DNA of 64,000 nucleotides. It comes from Fredinandcohnia onubensis. Its GTDB lineage: Bacteria; Bacillota; Bacilli; Bacillales; Bacillaceae_L. The translations under genes were made by a program, and so were the position numbers. The stretch spans positions 1-64,000 of the forward strand of contig NZ_NSEA01000024.1 in the NCBI RefSeq assembly GCF_002734285.1, written 5' to 3'. Positions 50,636-58,282 of the stretch are shown here, piece after piece (position 1 is the stretch's first letter; each line of letters starts with the position of its first letter). A model generated the notes under the pieces. That model made no database searches and had not been told where the DNA came from. It saw only the letters and a list, made by a program, of their open reading frames with translations.

Positions 50636-51760
50636 GTGGATAAGAAAAATCTAGAGTTAGCGATTCAGTTGAGGCATGAATTACATATGAATCCTGAATT
50701 GTCCTATCAAGAAGTTTGGACGAAACAGCATTTGATCGAATTCCTTCAAAAACATACAACAAACATCAAAATTATCGACAAGGGTAATTATTTCTATGCG
50801 AAATATGCAGTTGGTGAGGACCGACCAACGATTGCAATTAGAGCCGATTTTGATGCTCTCCCTATTCCCGAAACAATTGACCTTCCGTGGAAATCAAAAA
50901 ATCCAGGGGTATCCCATAAATGTGGCCACGACGGGCATTCCGCCACTCTTGCCGGATTTGCCCTCGAGGTTGATCAAAAAGGTGCGGATCAAAATATCAT
51001 TTTCCTTTTTCAGCATGCAGAAGAAACGGGGCAAGGTGGTATAGAATGCGCTGAAATAATGATTGAAGAAAGAGTCGATGAAATTTACGGCTACCACAAT
51101 ATGTCGGGAATCGAATTCAAGGCCGTGCATGTGATCGATGGGACAGCCCACTGTGCTTCGAAAGGGATGTCCATTGAAATGGTTGGTTCACCTGCACATG
51201 CTAGCCAGCCTGAGGATGGAGTCAATCCTTCTTTTGCAATCGCTAAAATCATTGAGACTTTACCAAGGTTAACTTCACCTGAAACATATGACGGGTTGGT
51301 TCTATGCACGATAATTCAAGTAGATATCGGCTCGGAGAATTACGGAATTTCAGCCCATAAGGGTGTTCTACGGTTAACCATTCGTGCGGAAAAAGAGGCG
51401 GAACTAAATATCCTTCAACAAAGTATCGAGAATCTTGCGACTCAACTTGGGAAAGAGCACGGCATTAATGTTAGCTTTGAGTATCGGGATGAGTTTCCAG
51501 AAACCGTCAATCATGAGGAATCGGTTAATAATGTCCGCCGTGTTGCAACCGAGAAAGGACTGCCCTTACGTGAGCTAACTTCACCATACCGTGCGTCAGA
51601 AGACTATGGCCATTATTTAAAACTTGTAAAAGGTGCTTATTTTTATATAGGAAATGGTGAGAATCATCCATCCATCCACACCTACGAATATGATTTCCGC
51701 GATGAAATTATTGAAATCGGGGTAGAAATGTTTAAAGGACTTGTGGGAATCGAGGAGTAA
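50636..51760 (+). CDS. M20 family amidohydrolase
   Basis: A 374-residue metal-dependent amidohydrolase (N-acyl-amino-acid hydrolase/IAA-amino acid hydrolase type). Motifs: RHELHMNPELSYQE (N-terminus), IRADFDALPIPE, HKCGHDGHSATLAG (metal-binding), FLFQHAEETGQGG (catalytic Glu) and the dimerisation domain beginning about residue 175 with GSPAHASQPEDGVNPSFA. The last metal ligand lies in IGNGENHPSIHT. GTG 50636 follows AGGGGGGAA. It would release amino acids from N-acylated forms in the cytosol; exact substrate not deducible. Confidence 0.9.
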   Translation: MDKKNLELAIQLRHELHMNPELSYQEVWTKQHLIEFLQKHTTNIKIIDKGNYFYAKYAVGEDRPTIAIRADFDALPIPETIDLPWKSKNPGVSHKCGHDGHSATLAGFALEVDQKGADQNIIFLFQHAEETGQGGIECAEIMIEERVDEIYGYHNMSGIEFKAVHVIDGTAHCASKGMSIEMVGSPAHASQPEDGVNPSFAIAKIIETLPRLTSPETYDGLVLCTIIQVDIGSENYGISAHKGVLRLTIRAEKEAELNILQQSIENLATQLGKEHGINVSFEYRDEFPETVNHEESVNNVRRVATEKGLPLRELTSPYRASEDYGHYLKLVKGAYFYIGNGENHPSIHTYEYDFRDEIIEIGVEMFKGLVGIEE

Positions 51761-51854
51761 TTTTACGTTCTACTAGCACCTCTTTTAATAATAGAATCCT
51801 AGAAGGGAAATGTGTCAACCTTGTAGAACTTTTAGGGTAAAGGGGTGCTTTTTT

Positions 51855-52433
51855 ATGAAAAAAATATTACTCGCCATATATGATTCGTTTTCTGAATTTG
51901 AGATAACCGTGGCAACGGCAATGCTAAGAGGGACGCACCAGATTATAACCGTTGCGGACTCGCTCAAAATGATAACCGGGGAATCGGGTTTACAATTTGT
52001 GCCGCACTTAATGTACCAGCAGGTGGAACCGACGGAGTACGACGGGATAATCATCCCTGGCGGAGACTTGATCAATGTCAAAGACACGATGGAACTGTAT
52101 GATATAACAAAAACACTACATGAACAGAACAAATTAACTGCAGCCATTTGCAGTGGTACATATGTGTTAGCGAGAGCGGGAGTGCTTGAAGGGAAACCAT
52201 ATACAGTCACTCTCCATCAAGAGCAGCGTAATTTTCTAGGTTGCTTTGAAGAGGAGAATTTCCGATACGAGCCAGTTGTGAAATCAGGTAATATCATTAC
52301 TGCACAGGGCCATGCCTATGTTGATTTTGCACTTGCTATTGCAGAAAAACAGGGGGCTCTACATCATCCTGAGTTTACAAAAGAATTTTACAAGGGGCAA
52401 CGGAATCGGCTGATGGAGGAATCCATAAAGTGA
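51855..52433 (+). CDS. DJ-1/PfpI family protein
   Basis: A 192-residue protein of the class I glutamine amidotransferase-like superfamily. KKILLAIYDSFSEFE opens the fold, GIIIPGG carries the oxyanion-side loop, and AAICSGTYVLARAGVL has the nucleophile-elbow Cys (about residue 99). The C-terminal AQGHAYVDFALAI matches DJ-1 members close to B. subtilis YoaZ/YraA-like proteins. ATG 51855 follows AAAGGGGTG. Role is probably stress protection or deglycation; not certain. Confidence 0.85.
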   Translation: MKKILLAIYDSFSEFEITVATAMLRGTHQIITVADSLKMITGESGLQFVPHLMYQQVEPTEYDGIIIPGGDLINVKDTMELYDITKTLHEQNKLTAAICSGTYVLARAGVLEGKPYTVTLHQEQRNFLGCFEEENFRYEPVVKSGNIITAQGHAYVDFALAIAEKQGALHHPEFTKEFYKGQRNRLMEESIK

Positions 52434-52459
52434 AACTATAAGTGTGGGGGGAAATAGTG

Positions 52460-53116
52460 ATGACAATCGAAATTAAGAATTTTTCAATTGGGCTGCCCGA
52501 AAAAATGAAATATGGAGAAAACGAAGAAGTCATTACGGCAATCCGAAAAAAGAAAGTGGAAGAAGCTTTTTTAACAAAAGACGGATTCAGTGGAGATGGA
52601 GTAGCCGATTTAAAGCATCATGGTGGTCCTGACCGTGCTGTATGTTTTTACCCATATGAACATTACGCACTATGGGGAAGTGAATTTTTAGTTCAGTTTC
52701 CACTTCCAACCTTTGGAGAGAATCTAACTCTTACCAATATGGAAGAAAAAGATGTATGTATCGGAGACATTTATCAAATTGGTGATGCTGTTATTCAAAT
52801 CACCCAGGGGAGAATACCGTGCAGTACCATTACAAAAAGGACGAACAATCCTTATCTTTTAAAGATGATGGTCCAAACGGGCTTTACGGGTTACTTGGCG
52901 AGAGTATTAAAAGAAGGTACGGTACGAAGGGATTCTACGATTTCATTAGAAGAACGAAATCCAAATCAAGTCTCTATCCTTGAGGCAAATGAGATTTATT
53001 ATAAGAGGCCAAGGGATATTGAAGGGATCAACAAGATTTTGGCTGTCGAAGAATTGGCAGATGAGTGGAAAGAGATGTTAGATGAGCGACTAACTAGACT
53101 AGGCCACCCACGATAA
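52460..53116 (+). CDS. MOSC domain-containing protein (YiiM-like)
   Basis: A 218-residue protein with a MOSC domain (about 40-170): DGVADLKHHGGPDRAVCFYPYEHYALW, FGENLTLTNMEEKDVCIGDIYQIG and QGRIPCSTITKR, whose conserved Cys binds molybdopterin-type cofactor. A helical 3-alpha tail (about 180-218) follows, as in YiiM, an enzyme family that reduces N-hydroxylated compounds. GGGGGGA precedes ATG 52460. It begins 26 bases behind the DJ-1 gene and is probably co-transcribed. Confidence 0.88.
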   Translation: MTIEIKNFSIGLPEKMKYGENEEVITAIRKKKVEEAFLTKDGFSGDGVADLKHHGGPDRAVCFYPYEHYALWGSEFLVQFPLPTFGENLTLTNMEEKDVCIGDIYQIGDAVIQITQGRIPCSTITKRTNNPYLLKMMVQTGFTGYLARVLKEGTVRRDSTISLEERNPNQVSILEANEIYYKRPRDIEGINKILAVEELADEWKEMLDERLTRLGHPR

Positions 53117-53183
53117 ATAGTATGAAACCTTTTTATGGAAATAGTCGTAAACAAGGTAAGATTTTTATCGAGGGGATGATACG

Positions 53184-53501
53184 GTGAAAAACATTTATTG
53201 TGAAAAATGTGCGGCAGAAATCACAGATAAAAACAATCTTGTAATTGCAACGTATTTCTTCTATATCACGACTTACTATGATCAGTGTTATTCAAGAACA
53301 TTAAAAGGCAGGAAAACACTATTTGTTGGAAATGAACCAATCAATGGATTCTCTGGTAATCTTAAAGCGATTCTAGCCTTTGTATTAGCTATGATTCTAT
53401 TTTTAGATGGTGGAGCATTTCTGTTTGTCGGATTAGTTGCCCTTTTGGTGCCCATAGTTCGCTTGTATGCCTGGTTCACAATAGAACGACATTTAGTGTA
53501 G
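53184..53501 (+). CDS. Small membrane protein with CxxC motif
   Basis: A 105-residue protein starting with a zinc-knuckle-like YCEKCAAEIT, followed by an aromatic patch, then two membrane helices (about 60-76 and 78-98). There is only one CxxC plus a single later Cys, so a full zinc ribbon is not formed within one chain. GTG 53184 follows GAGGGGAT. A terminator stands behind the gene. I recognise no family. Confidence 0.65.
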   Translation: MKNIYCEKCAAEITDKNNLVIATYFFYITTYYDQCYSRTLKGRKTLFVGNEPINGFSGNLKAILAFVLAMILFLDGGAFLFVGLVALLVPIVRLYAWFTIERHLV

Positions 53502-53505
53502 TTTC

Positions 53506-53540
53506 GGGTGTTAATCCATGCAGGATTAATGCCCTTTTTT
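53506..53540 (+). terminator. Terminator
   Basis: GGGTGTTAATCC (53506-53517) pairs with GGATTAATGCCC (53523-53534) with one G-U, followed by TTTTTT. Confidence 0.85.
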
Positions 53541-53569
53541 GTGGAAGTATGTGTGGAGGTGAAAGTTTG

Positions 53570-54028
53570 ATGAAGTACAAAAAAACGATTGTCCTTGTAG
53601 GAATTATAGTGGTTCTATTCGTTTTATTTAAAAAGGACTTGTGGGAGAAGAATGAAGGCTTACTTCAAGAAGAAGTCAAATACATTCAACAATCAGTTGA
53701 AACGATAAATTTAAAAGAGGTTACACCATTCGAATGGGACAAGGTCTATTCCTTCAGCCCGTACACACCGAAGGATACAATCTATGAAACAATAGGCTAC
53801 AAGTGGGACCGCATCCAGGAAACCGTGAACGAAGGCATGAACCAAATCGTGTTTCTGAAGGATGGAGAAGTGGTGTGTTATGTATATGGATATCCGTCTA
53901 ATACCGGCTATGGAATTTCTGTATCAGGAGAGACTCTTTCCGAGTATGCAACAGTCTTACATGTAGAGGATGATCTAACATTTAAAGTTGAGCGAGACGA
54001 GGAAGTTGTTTATTTAATAAAAGAATAA
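53570..54028 (+). CDS. Membrane-anchored protein of unknown function
   Basis: A 152-residue protein with one N-terminal helix (about 6-22: TIVLVGIIVVLFVLF) and an extracytoplasmic domain. The central KVYSFSPYTPKDTIYETIGYKW and NQIVFLKDGEVVCYVYGYP segments look like a compact alpha/beta domain common in Bacillus hypothetical proteins. GGAGGTGA lies seven bases before ATG 53570. The following 700 bases contain only repeats. Confidence 0.7.
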   Translation: MKYKKTIVLVGIIVVLFVLFKKDLWEKNEGLLQEEVKYIQQSVETINLKEVTPFEWDKVYSFSPYTPKDTIYETIGYKWDRIQETVNEGMNQIVFLKDGEVVCYVYGYPSNTGYGISVSGETLSEYATVLHVEDDLTFKVERDEEVVYLIKE

Positions 54029-54059
54029 GAGTTTTCTCGTTGATGCTGCCACCTAGAGT

Positions 54060-54350
54060 CTTGCAGTTCCCTAAAAAAAGGAAACCGATGATACTCCAAG
54101 ACGTCTAGGGTGCTATTAACCTCCTAAAAAGAGGAAACTGATGCTACTCCAGGGCATCTAGAGTGCTATCAATCTCCTAAAAAGAGGAAACTGATGATAC
54201 TCCAGGACGTCTAGAGTGCTATCAGTCTCCTAAAAAGAGGAAAGTGATGATACTCCAGGGCATTTAGAGTGCTATCATTCTCCTAAAAATAGGAAAGTGA
54301 TGATACACCAAGACGTCTAGAGTGCTATTAACCTCCTAAAAAGAGGAACC
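54060..54350. repeat. Tandem array, exact 53-bp period, alternating unit types
   Basis: The GG of (A)GAGGAAA recurs at 54080, 54133, 54186, 54239, 54292 and 54345: 53 bases each. Units read CTCCTAAAAAGAGGAAA, TGATGATACTCC, then alternately GACGTCTAG and GGCATCTAG (odd/even), then AGTGCTAT. The sequence is unrelated to the array at 45884 apart from CTCCTAA, yet period and alternation are the same. No gene is supported in 54029-54737. Confidence 0.93.
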
Positions 54351-54394
54351 TCTTGGCCTTTATGGCAACTAGACTTGGTCAAAAATCATCGAAA

Positions 54395-54560
54395 GCTCAA
54401 TGAAGGCCTAAACCGAACTCGCAACATGCAAAAGAGGTTTTCATAAGCTTGATGAAAACCCGAAACGATCTCGCAGCATGCTGAAAAGTTCTTCATAAGC
54501 CAAATGAAGACCCGAACGAAATGCCCAATCCCTAGAAAAGTCCTTCATCCCAACAACACT
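54395..54560. repeat. Tandem array, 52 bp period, CTTCAT/ATGAAG family (third locus)
   Basis: TGAAG at 54401, TGAAA at 54453, TGAAG at 54505: spacing 52, with a closing CCTTCATCC near 54541. It directly follows the 53-bp array and shares TTCATAAGC-(N)-ATGAAGACC with the arrays at 6195 and 26447. Confidence 0.85.
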
Positions 54561-54706
54561 AAACGAAAAAGGTGCCCACATGCAAAAAATGCTAGAACCA
54601 TTTTTATTTTTCCCAACAAACCTAAATAAAGAGAAGCTCCAAGCCCACCTAACCGGAAAGACGATCGAATGAAGCAAAACCTAAATATAATAAATCATGC
54701 ACTAAA

Positions 54707-54735
54707 AAACTTAGAGAAAATTCATCTCTAAGTTT
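54707..54735. terminator. Bidirectional terminator
   Basis: AAACTTAGAGA (54707-54717) pairs with TCTCTAAGTTT (54725-54735), directly behind the minus-strand gene ending at 54738. Confidence 0.88.
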
Positions 54736-54737
54736 CT

Positions 54738-55313
54738 TTATGTTCTTCTGAATTCACTAGTAATGCCTTCAACATCACATCGTATCTTATAAAAATCTAG
54801 AATTAATGGATGTGTATGCTCTGTTATATCTAATTCTTTTAATCTTCTTTTCCCTAACCTTCTATCGAACATGGCATATGCCCTAATCAAGATATTCTCA
54901 GAGTTTATTGCTTCCTCAATCGATAAAGAGCTATATTTCATAAAAGCTGAATAAAGGTAATAAGATTCAAACGTATTATTTTGGTTCATCATTATTACTT
55001 CAGCATCGTCGGATAGCTTTTCTAATTCCTGCCGTTCCTTTGAGTTAAACATTGCTGCCCAATCCTCATTATAAGGAATCCCTTTTAAATCTATTTTTTC
55101 TTTCATCTGTTGATATACTTTTTCATACTTTACTGCATACGAAATATCGGAGGCACTTACTATTTCCTTTTTATCTAATGTTATCCAGACTCTGCTTGGA
55201 CGATCATGGAATTTGCGATAAACCGTTGCATGTACCTTGATGCCTCCTTTTAGTTTTTCACATAAAAAACTTTCAATTGTGGCTTTCGTCTTACTCCATT
55301 GCAAAGAGATCAC
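54738..55313 (-). CDS. SF0329-like protein of unknown function
   Basis: A 191-residue soluble protein beginning MISLQWSKTKATIESFLCEKLKG, followed by HATVYRKFHDRPSRVWITLDKKEIVSASD, which I associate with the SF0329 family of bacterial hypothetical proteins. The C-terminal part (about 125-180) is helical, with AINSENILIRAYAMFDRRLGKRRLKEL resembling a domain for HEAT-like small repeats. It starts 14 bases behind the small gene at 55328, so the two form an operon. Function is unknown. GAGGTGAT precedes ATG. Confidence 0.72.
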   Translation of the reverse strand: MISLQWSKTKATIESFLCEKLKGGIKVHATVYRKFHDRPSRVWITLDKKEIVSASDISYAVKYEKVYQQMKEKIDLKGIPYNEDWAAMFNSKERQELEKLSDDAEVIMMNQNNTFESYYLYSAFMKYSSLSIEEAINSENILIRAYAMFDRRLGKRRLKELDITEHTHPLILDFYKIRCDVEGITSEFRRT

Positions 55314-55327
55314 CTCACTAAACGGCG

Positions 55328-55519
55328 TTATTGATATGAATCCTTTATAAAAATAAAATACGCTTGAAGTTCATTTTCAGTCAGAGAAATATGATTCGTT
55401 AAATCTTTCGTTCTCATAACAAACTCTTTAACTCCGATAAATTCTGATTCGGCAACGAGGTAGAACTGTGTTCCTCTTTTGAATCCTTTAAACTGCCTTT
55501 TTAATCGATATACCTTCAT
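55328..55519 (-). CDS. Small protein of unknown function (63 aa)
   Basis: A basic, aromatic-rich protein (KVYRLKRQFKGFKRGTQFYLV then EFVMRTKDLTNHISLTENELQ), probably a small beta-barrel with a C-terminal helix. It is the first gene of the operon with 54738. The ribosome site is weak (AGGTAGG, 55524-55530 on the minus strand). The layout of small protein plus larger soluble protein could be a toxin/immunity or toxin/antitoxin pair, but nothing in the sequence proves it. Confidence 0.55.
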   Translation of the reverse strand: MKVYRLKRQFKGFKRGTQFYLVAESEFIGVKEFVMRTKDLTNHISLTENELQAYFIFIKDSYQ

Positions 55520-55694
55520 TTAATTACCTACCTGATCTCATTTTCATCTAGATAATCCAATTATAAATGATAATGATGATATTCTGCTTTTAAACAGAAT
55601 GAATTTGATAAAATTAATGAATTCTGTGTTTAATCAACATGGACCTATCGTGTATAGTAGGTTTATAATCTGAACAAAAAAAGAGGGGTAACTT

Positions 55695-55961
55695 ATGTGT
55701 AGAAACATTAAAACTTTATTTAATTTCGAACCACCAGCTACTGATGAAGAGATTCACGCTGCAGCTGTGCAGTACGTTAAAAAGATAACAGGGTTTAACA
55801 AGCCATCAAAGATTAACGAAGAGGCATTTAATCAGGCAATCAATGAAATAGCTTTGATTACGGGTAATTTGTTGAACGCATTAGAGACAAGCGCCGAACC
55901 CAAAAATCGTGAGGTAGAGGCAGAGCGTGCGCGGATTCGGTCAGCTAAAAGATTTGGATAA
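55695..55961 (+). CDS. DUF2277 domain-containing protein
   Basis: An 88-residue protein matching DUF2277: MCRNIKTLFNFEPPATDEEI at the start, VQYVKKITGFNKPSKINEEAFNQAINEI in the middle and RARIRSAKRFG at the end. It is all alpha, resembles the C-terminal DNA-binding part of some regulators and is widely distributed with no known function. GAGGGG lies before ATG. It is closed by the hairpin at 55971. Confidence 0.9.
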   Translation: MCRNIKTLFNFEPPATDEEIHAAAVQYVKKITGFNKPSKINEEAFNQAINEIALITGNLLNALETSAEPKNREVEAERARIRSAKRFG

Positions 55962-55970
55962 AAGATAATC

Positions 55971-56000
55971 AAAAAAAACCTCCTACTTTAAAGGAGGGAA
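55971..56000. terminator. Bidirectional terminator
   Basis: CCTCCT (55979-55984) pairs with AGGAGG (55992-55997), with AAAAAAAA left of it; it serves converging genes DUF2277 and LysM. Confidence 0.75.
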
Positions 56001-56005
56001 AAACG

Positions 56006-56722
56006 TCAAAACATATCCGGATACAGCAGCACCATAGCGTCAGAAATCATGTCTGCCATTTCGCGTGCTTGCTTTTCAATCTTATCATATACTTCTATGT
56101 CTTTTTGATATTCCTTATTAATCATAAAGACGGCTTCTTGTTTCGTTAAGTCTAGGTGTTCATAAAACATCCTTCGTACTTCTTCTTCAGATAAAAATGG
56201 ATTCCCAGCACTTAAAAACTGTGAAATCTCATCTGCATTTTGATACCACTTTTTTTCTGCGGTCATGGCCGCTTGTTGGTCACCGGCAATGGCTGCTTTC
56301 ACAAGGTCAGCTGCAATCAGAAGATGTTCCTTAATTAAATTTGAATAAGTGGTTGCAGCCTCGTCACCATACAATCGACGAATCATATTCCCCATGTCTG
56401 TTGCATTTTGTAAGAGTCGAGTAAGGACAAATTGTAAATCAGGCAAATTGAAGGTTAGGCTAATAATGGCCATCCTTGTCCATGCAACGTGCTCCTCCCA
56501 CAGGCTACGCATATCGTTACGGTATTCAAGCTCAGTCTGGCTAATGCAACGATCCTTTTTCAATTGGGTATTTGGGATTTTAATATGTTCCCCAACCCTC
56601 AAATAATATGGATTGACTCCAGGATTTACTGAGAAAATCTCTTCTGCAGTAGTCTTATATGCTCTCGCCAACTGCCAAAGATTATCACCAGGTTGAACGG
56701 AATGTGAGTAAAACCGATTCAA
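56006..56722 (-). CDS. LysM domain protein with helical C-terminal domain
   Basis: A 238-residue protein. The N-terminal LysM domain (about 6-52: HSVQPGDNLWQLARAYKTTAEEIFSVNPGVNPYYLRVGEHIKIP) binds peptidoglycan or chitin-like polymers. The C-terminal helical domain (about 70-238) with LWEEHVAWTRMAIISLTFNLPDLQFVLTRLLQNATDMGNMIRRLYG belongs to a Bacillus family often mislabelled acetylglutamate kinase. No signal peptide is seen, so it may act in the mother cell or spore coat. Its role is not known. AAAAGGAG precedes ATG. Confidence 0.85.
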   Translation of the reverse strand: MNRFYSHSVQPGDNLWQLARAYKTTAEEIFSVNPGVNPYYLRVGEHIKIPNTQLKKDRCISQTELEYRNDMRSLWEEHVAWTRMAIISLTFNLPDLQFVLTRLLQNATDMGNMIRRLYGDEAATTYSNLIKEHLLIAADLVKAAIAGDQQAAMTAEKKWYQNADEISQFLSAGNPFLSEEEVRRMFYEHLDLTKQEAVFMINKEYQKDIEVYDKIEKQAREMADMISDAMVLLYPDMF

Positions 56723-56882
56723 ATGATAACACTCCTTTTAAATGTAGATGTTTACTAGGATATTCATGCTGAACCATCTGGGTGAATGTCCAAATTCAAT
56801 CAGATAGATTTTAATAGTAAAAAGGTATTGGTTTGTATTTGGAGAATTAATATTAAATGATATTCTAGGAGGAAAATCTCAT

Positions 56883-57581
56883 ATGAGACAGATTATTGCC
56901 ATGGGCGGCGGGGGCTTTTCGATGGAGCCAGATAATCTTTTGTTAGATCAATATATTTTAGCTCAAGTAAACAAGGATTTCCCCAAGGTGTGTTTTGTTC
57001 CAACAGCTAGTGGAGACCAAACAAACTATATCGAGCGATTCTACAAGGCGTTTAATACGCTTCCCTGTCAACCAACGCACTTATCTTTATTTGAACCAAA
57101 TTTTGAGGATCTAGAAAAATATATTCTGGATCAGGATGTTATATATGTGGGTGGGGGAAATACCAGAAATATGCTTCTTTTATGGAAAGAATGGGGATTA
57201 GATAGGATCCTGAAACAAGCATATGAGAATGGAATTGTTCTTGCTGGATTAAGTGCGGGTGCAATCTGTTGGTTCGAAGAAGGATTAACCGATCCGTTAA
57301 ATGCACCCTTATATAAACTGGATTGCTTAGGTTTGTTAAAAGGAAGTAATTGCCCTCATTATGATGGTGAGAATAAAAGAAGGCCATCTTATCACCAATT
57401 AATTCTAGAAGGAAAAATAAACGAAGGTTATGGCGTAGATGATGGTGTGGCCCTACACTTTGTAAATGAAACACTCACTAAATCGGTTAGTTCCCGACCA
57501 AACGCAAAGGCATATTTTGTTAGAAGGACACATAATCAAATTGTAGAAGAAGATTTAAAGGCCATATACTTAGGTTCTTGA
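56883..57581 (+). CDS. Peptidase E (S51 family)
   Basis: A 232-residue serine peptidase that cleaves Asp-X dipeptides in the cytosol. It opens IIAMGGGGFSMEPDN, and the nucleophile lies in VLAGLSAGAICWFEEGL (Ser about 120). FVPTASGDQTNYIERFYKAF and DVIYVGGGNTRNMLLLWKEWGLD are typical of the family. AGGAGGAAAA precedes ATG 56883. It is a single gene; no partner is obvious. Confidence 0.9.
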   Translation: MRQIIAMGGGGFSMEPDNLLLDQYILAQVNKDFPKVCFVPTASGDQTNYIERFYKAFNTLPCQPTHLSLFEPNFEDLEKYILDQDVIYVGGGNTRNMLLLWKEWGLDRILKQAYENGIVLAGLSAGAICWFEEGLTDPLNAPLYKLDCLGLLKGSNCPHYDGENKRRPSYHQLILEGKINEGYGVDDGVALHFVNETLTKSVSSRPNAKAYFVRRTHNQIVEEDLKAIYLGS

Positions 57582-57710
57582 TCATTATAGGCAATTTAAG
57601 CGAGTTTAGAAACCGTAATTCGTTCAGGTCACCATGTAACGAAAGTTTAGAAAGATTTTAACTAGGGTAAATTTAGTTTAATGAAGGTAATTTAAAGGAG
57701 TGAAAACAAT

Positions 57711-58088
57711 ATGTTTAGTCAATTGGGTCAGGTTATGTTGTATGTCAATAATCAGGATGAGGCAGTGAATTTTTGGACAGAAAAATTAGGCTTTACCATT
57801 GTTGCTGAAGAAGATAATGGTCAAATGAGATGGATTGAAATCGCCCCAAAAAAAGGTTTAGAAACAAGCATTATTCTGCATGATAAAGAATTCGTTGCAA
57901 AAATGTCACCTGGTTTAAATCTTGAAACACCATCTTTAATGTTTTTCACGAAGAATCTCGAAGAACTACATACTGACTTATCAAATAAAAATATAACCGT
58001 TGGGGAAATTGTCACGATGCCTTCGGGTAAAGTATTTAATTTTGCTGATAACGAAGAAAATTACTTTGCAGTTATGGAGAAAAGATAG
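57711..58088 (+). CDS. VOC family protein (glyoxalase/bleomycin resistance-like)
   Basis: A 125-residue vicinal-oxygen-chelate fold protein: MLYVNNQDEAVNFWTEKLGF (first beta-alpha motif), RWIEIAPKKGLETSIIL, and LHTDLSNKNITVGEI ... FNFADNEENYFAVME. Metal ligands of true glyoxalases are only partly kept, so the activity is uncertain. AAAGGAG precedes ATG. Terminator follows at 58116. Confidence 0.85.
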   Translation: MFSQLGQVMLYVNNQDEAVNFWTEKLGFTIVAEEDNGQMRWIEIAPKKGLETSIILHDKEFVAKMSPGLNLETPSLMFFTKNLEELHTDLSNKNITVGEIVTMPSGKVFNFADNEENYFAVMEKR

Positions 58089-58115
58089 CTAATTCATCAA
58101 TTCTCTGTCCTTTCA

Positions 58116-58148
58116 AACGACTATCTTTCATTCGATAGTCGTTTTTGT
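58116..58148 (+). terminator. Terminator
   Basis: AAACGACTATC (58116-58126) pairs with GATAGTCGTTT (58135-58145), followed by TTT. Confidence 0.9.
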
Positions 58149-58282
58149 CATGGAACTAACATTTTACAATATGTAAAATTCTTGTAAAAATAATTCAGTT
58201 TAAGCACGAATTTCCCAAATTTTAGTGTAAAATGGTTTGATAAAGGAAAAAGTATCATCGAAGAGTGGAGAGGGTTTATCTA

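Noticed and set aside
54060-54560. Possible CRISPR array
   Set aside because: Units vary by scattered substitutions over their full length; no spacer pattern and no cas genes.
54441-54677. Minus-strand reading frame of 78 codons in the 54.5 kb gap
   Set aside because: It lies mostly in the 52-bp repeat array and has no ribosome site.
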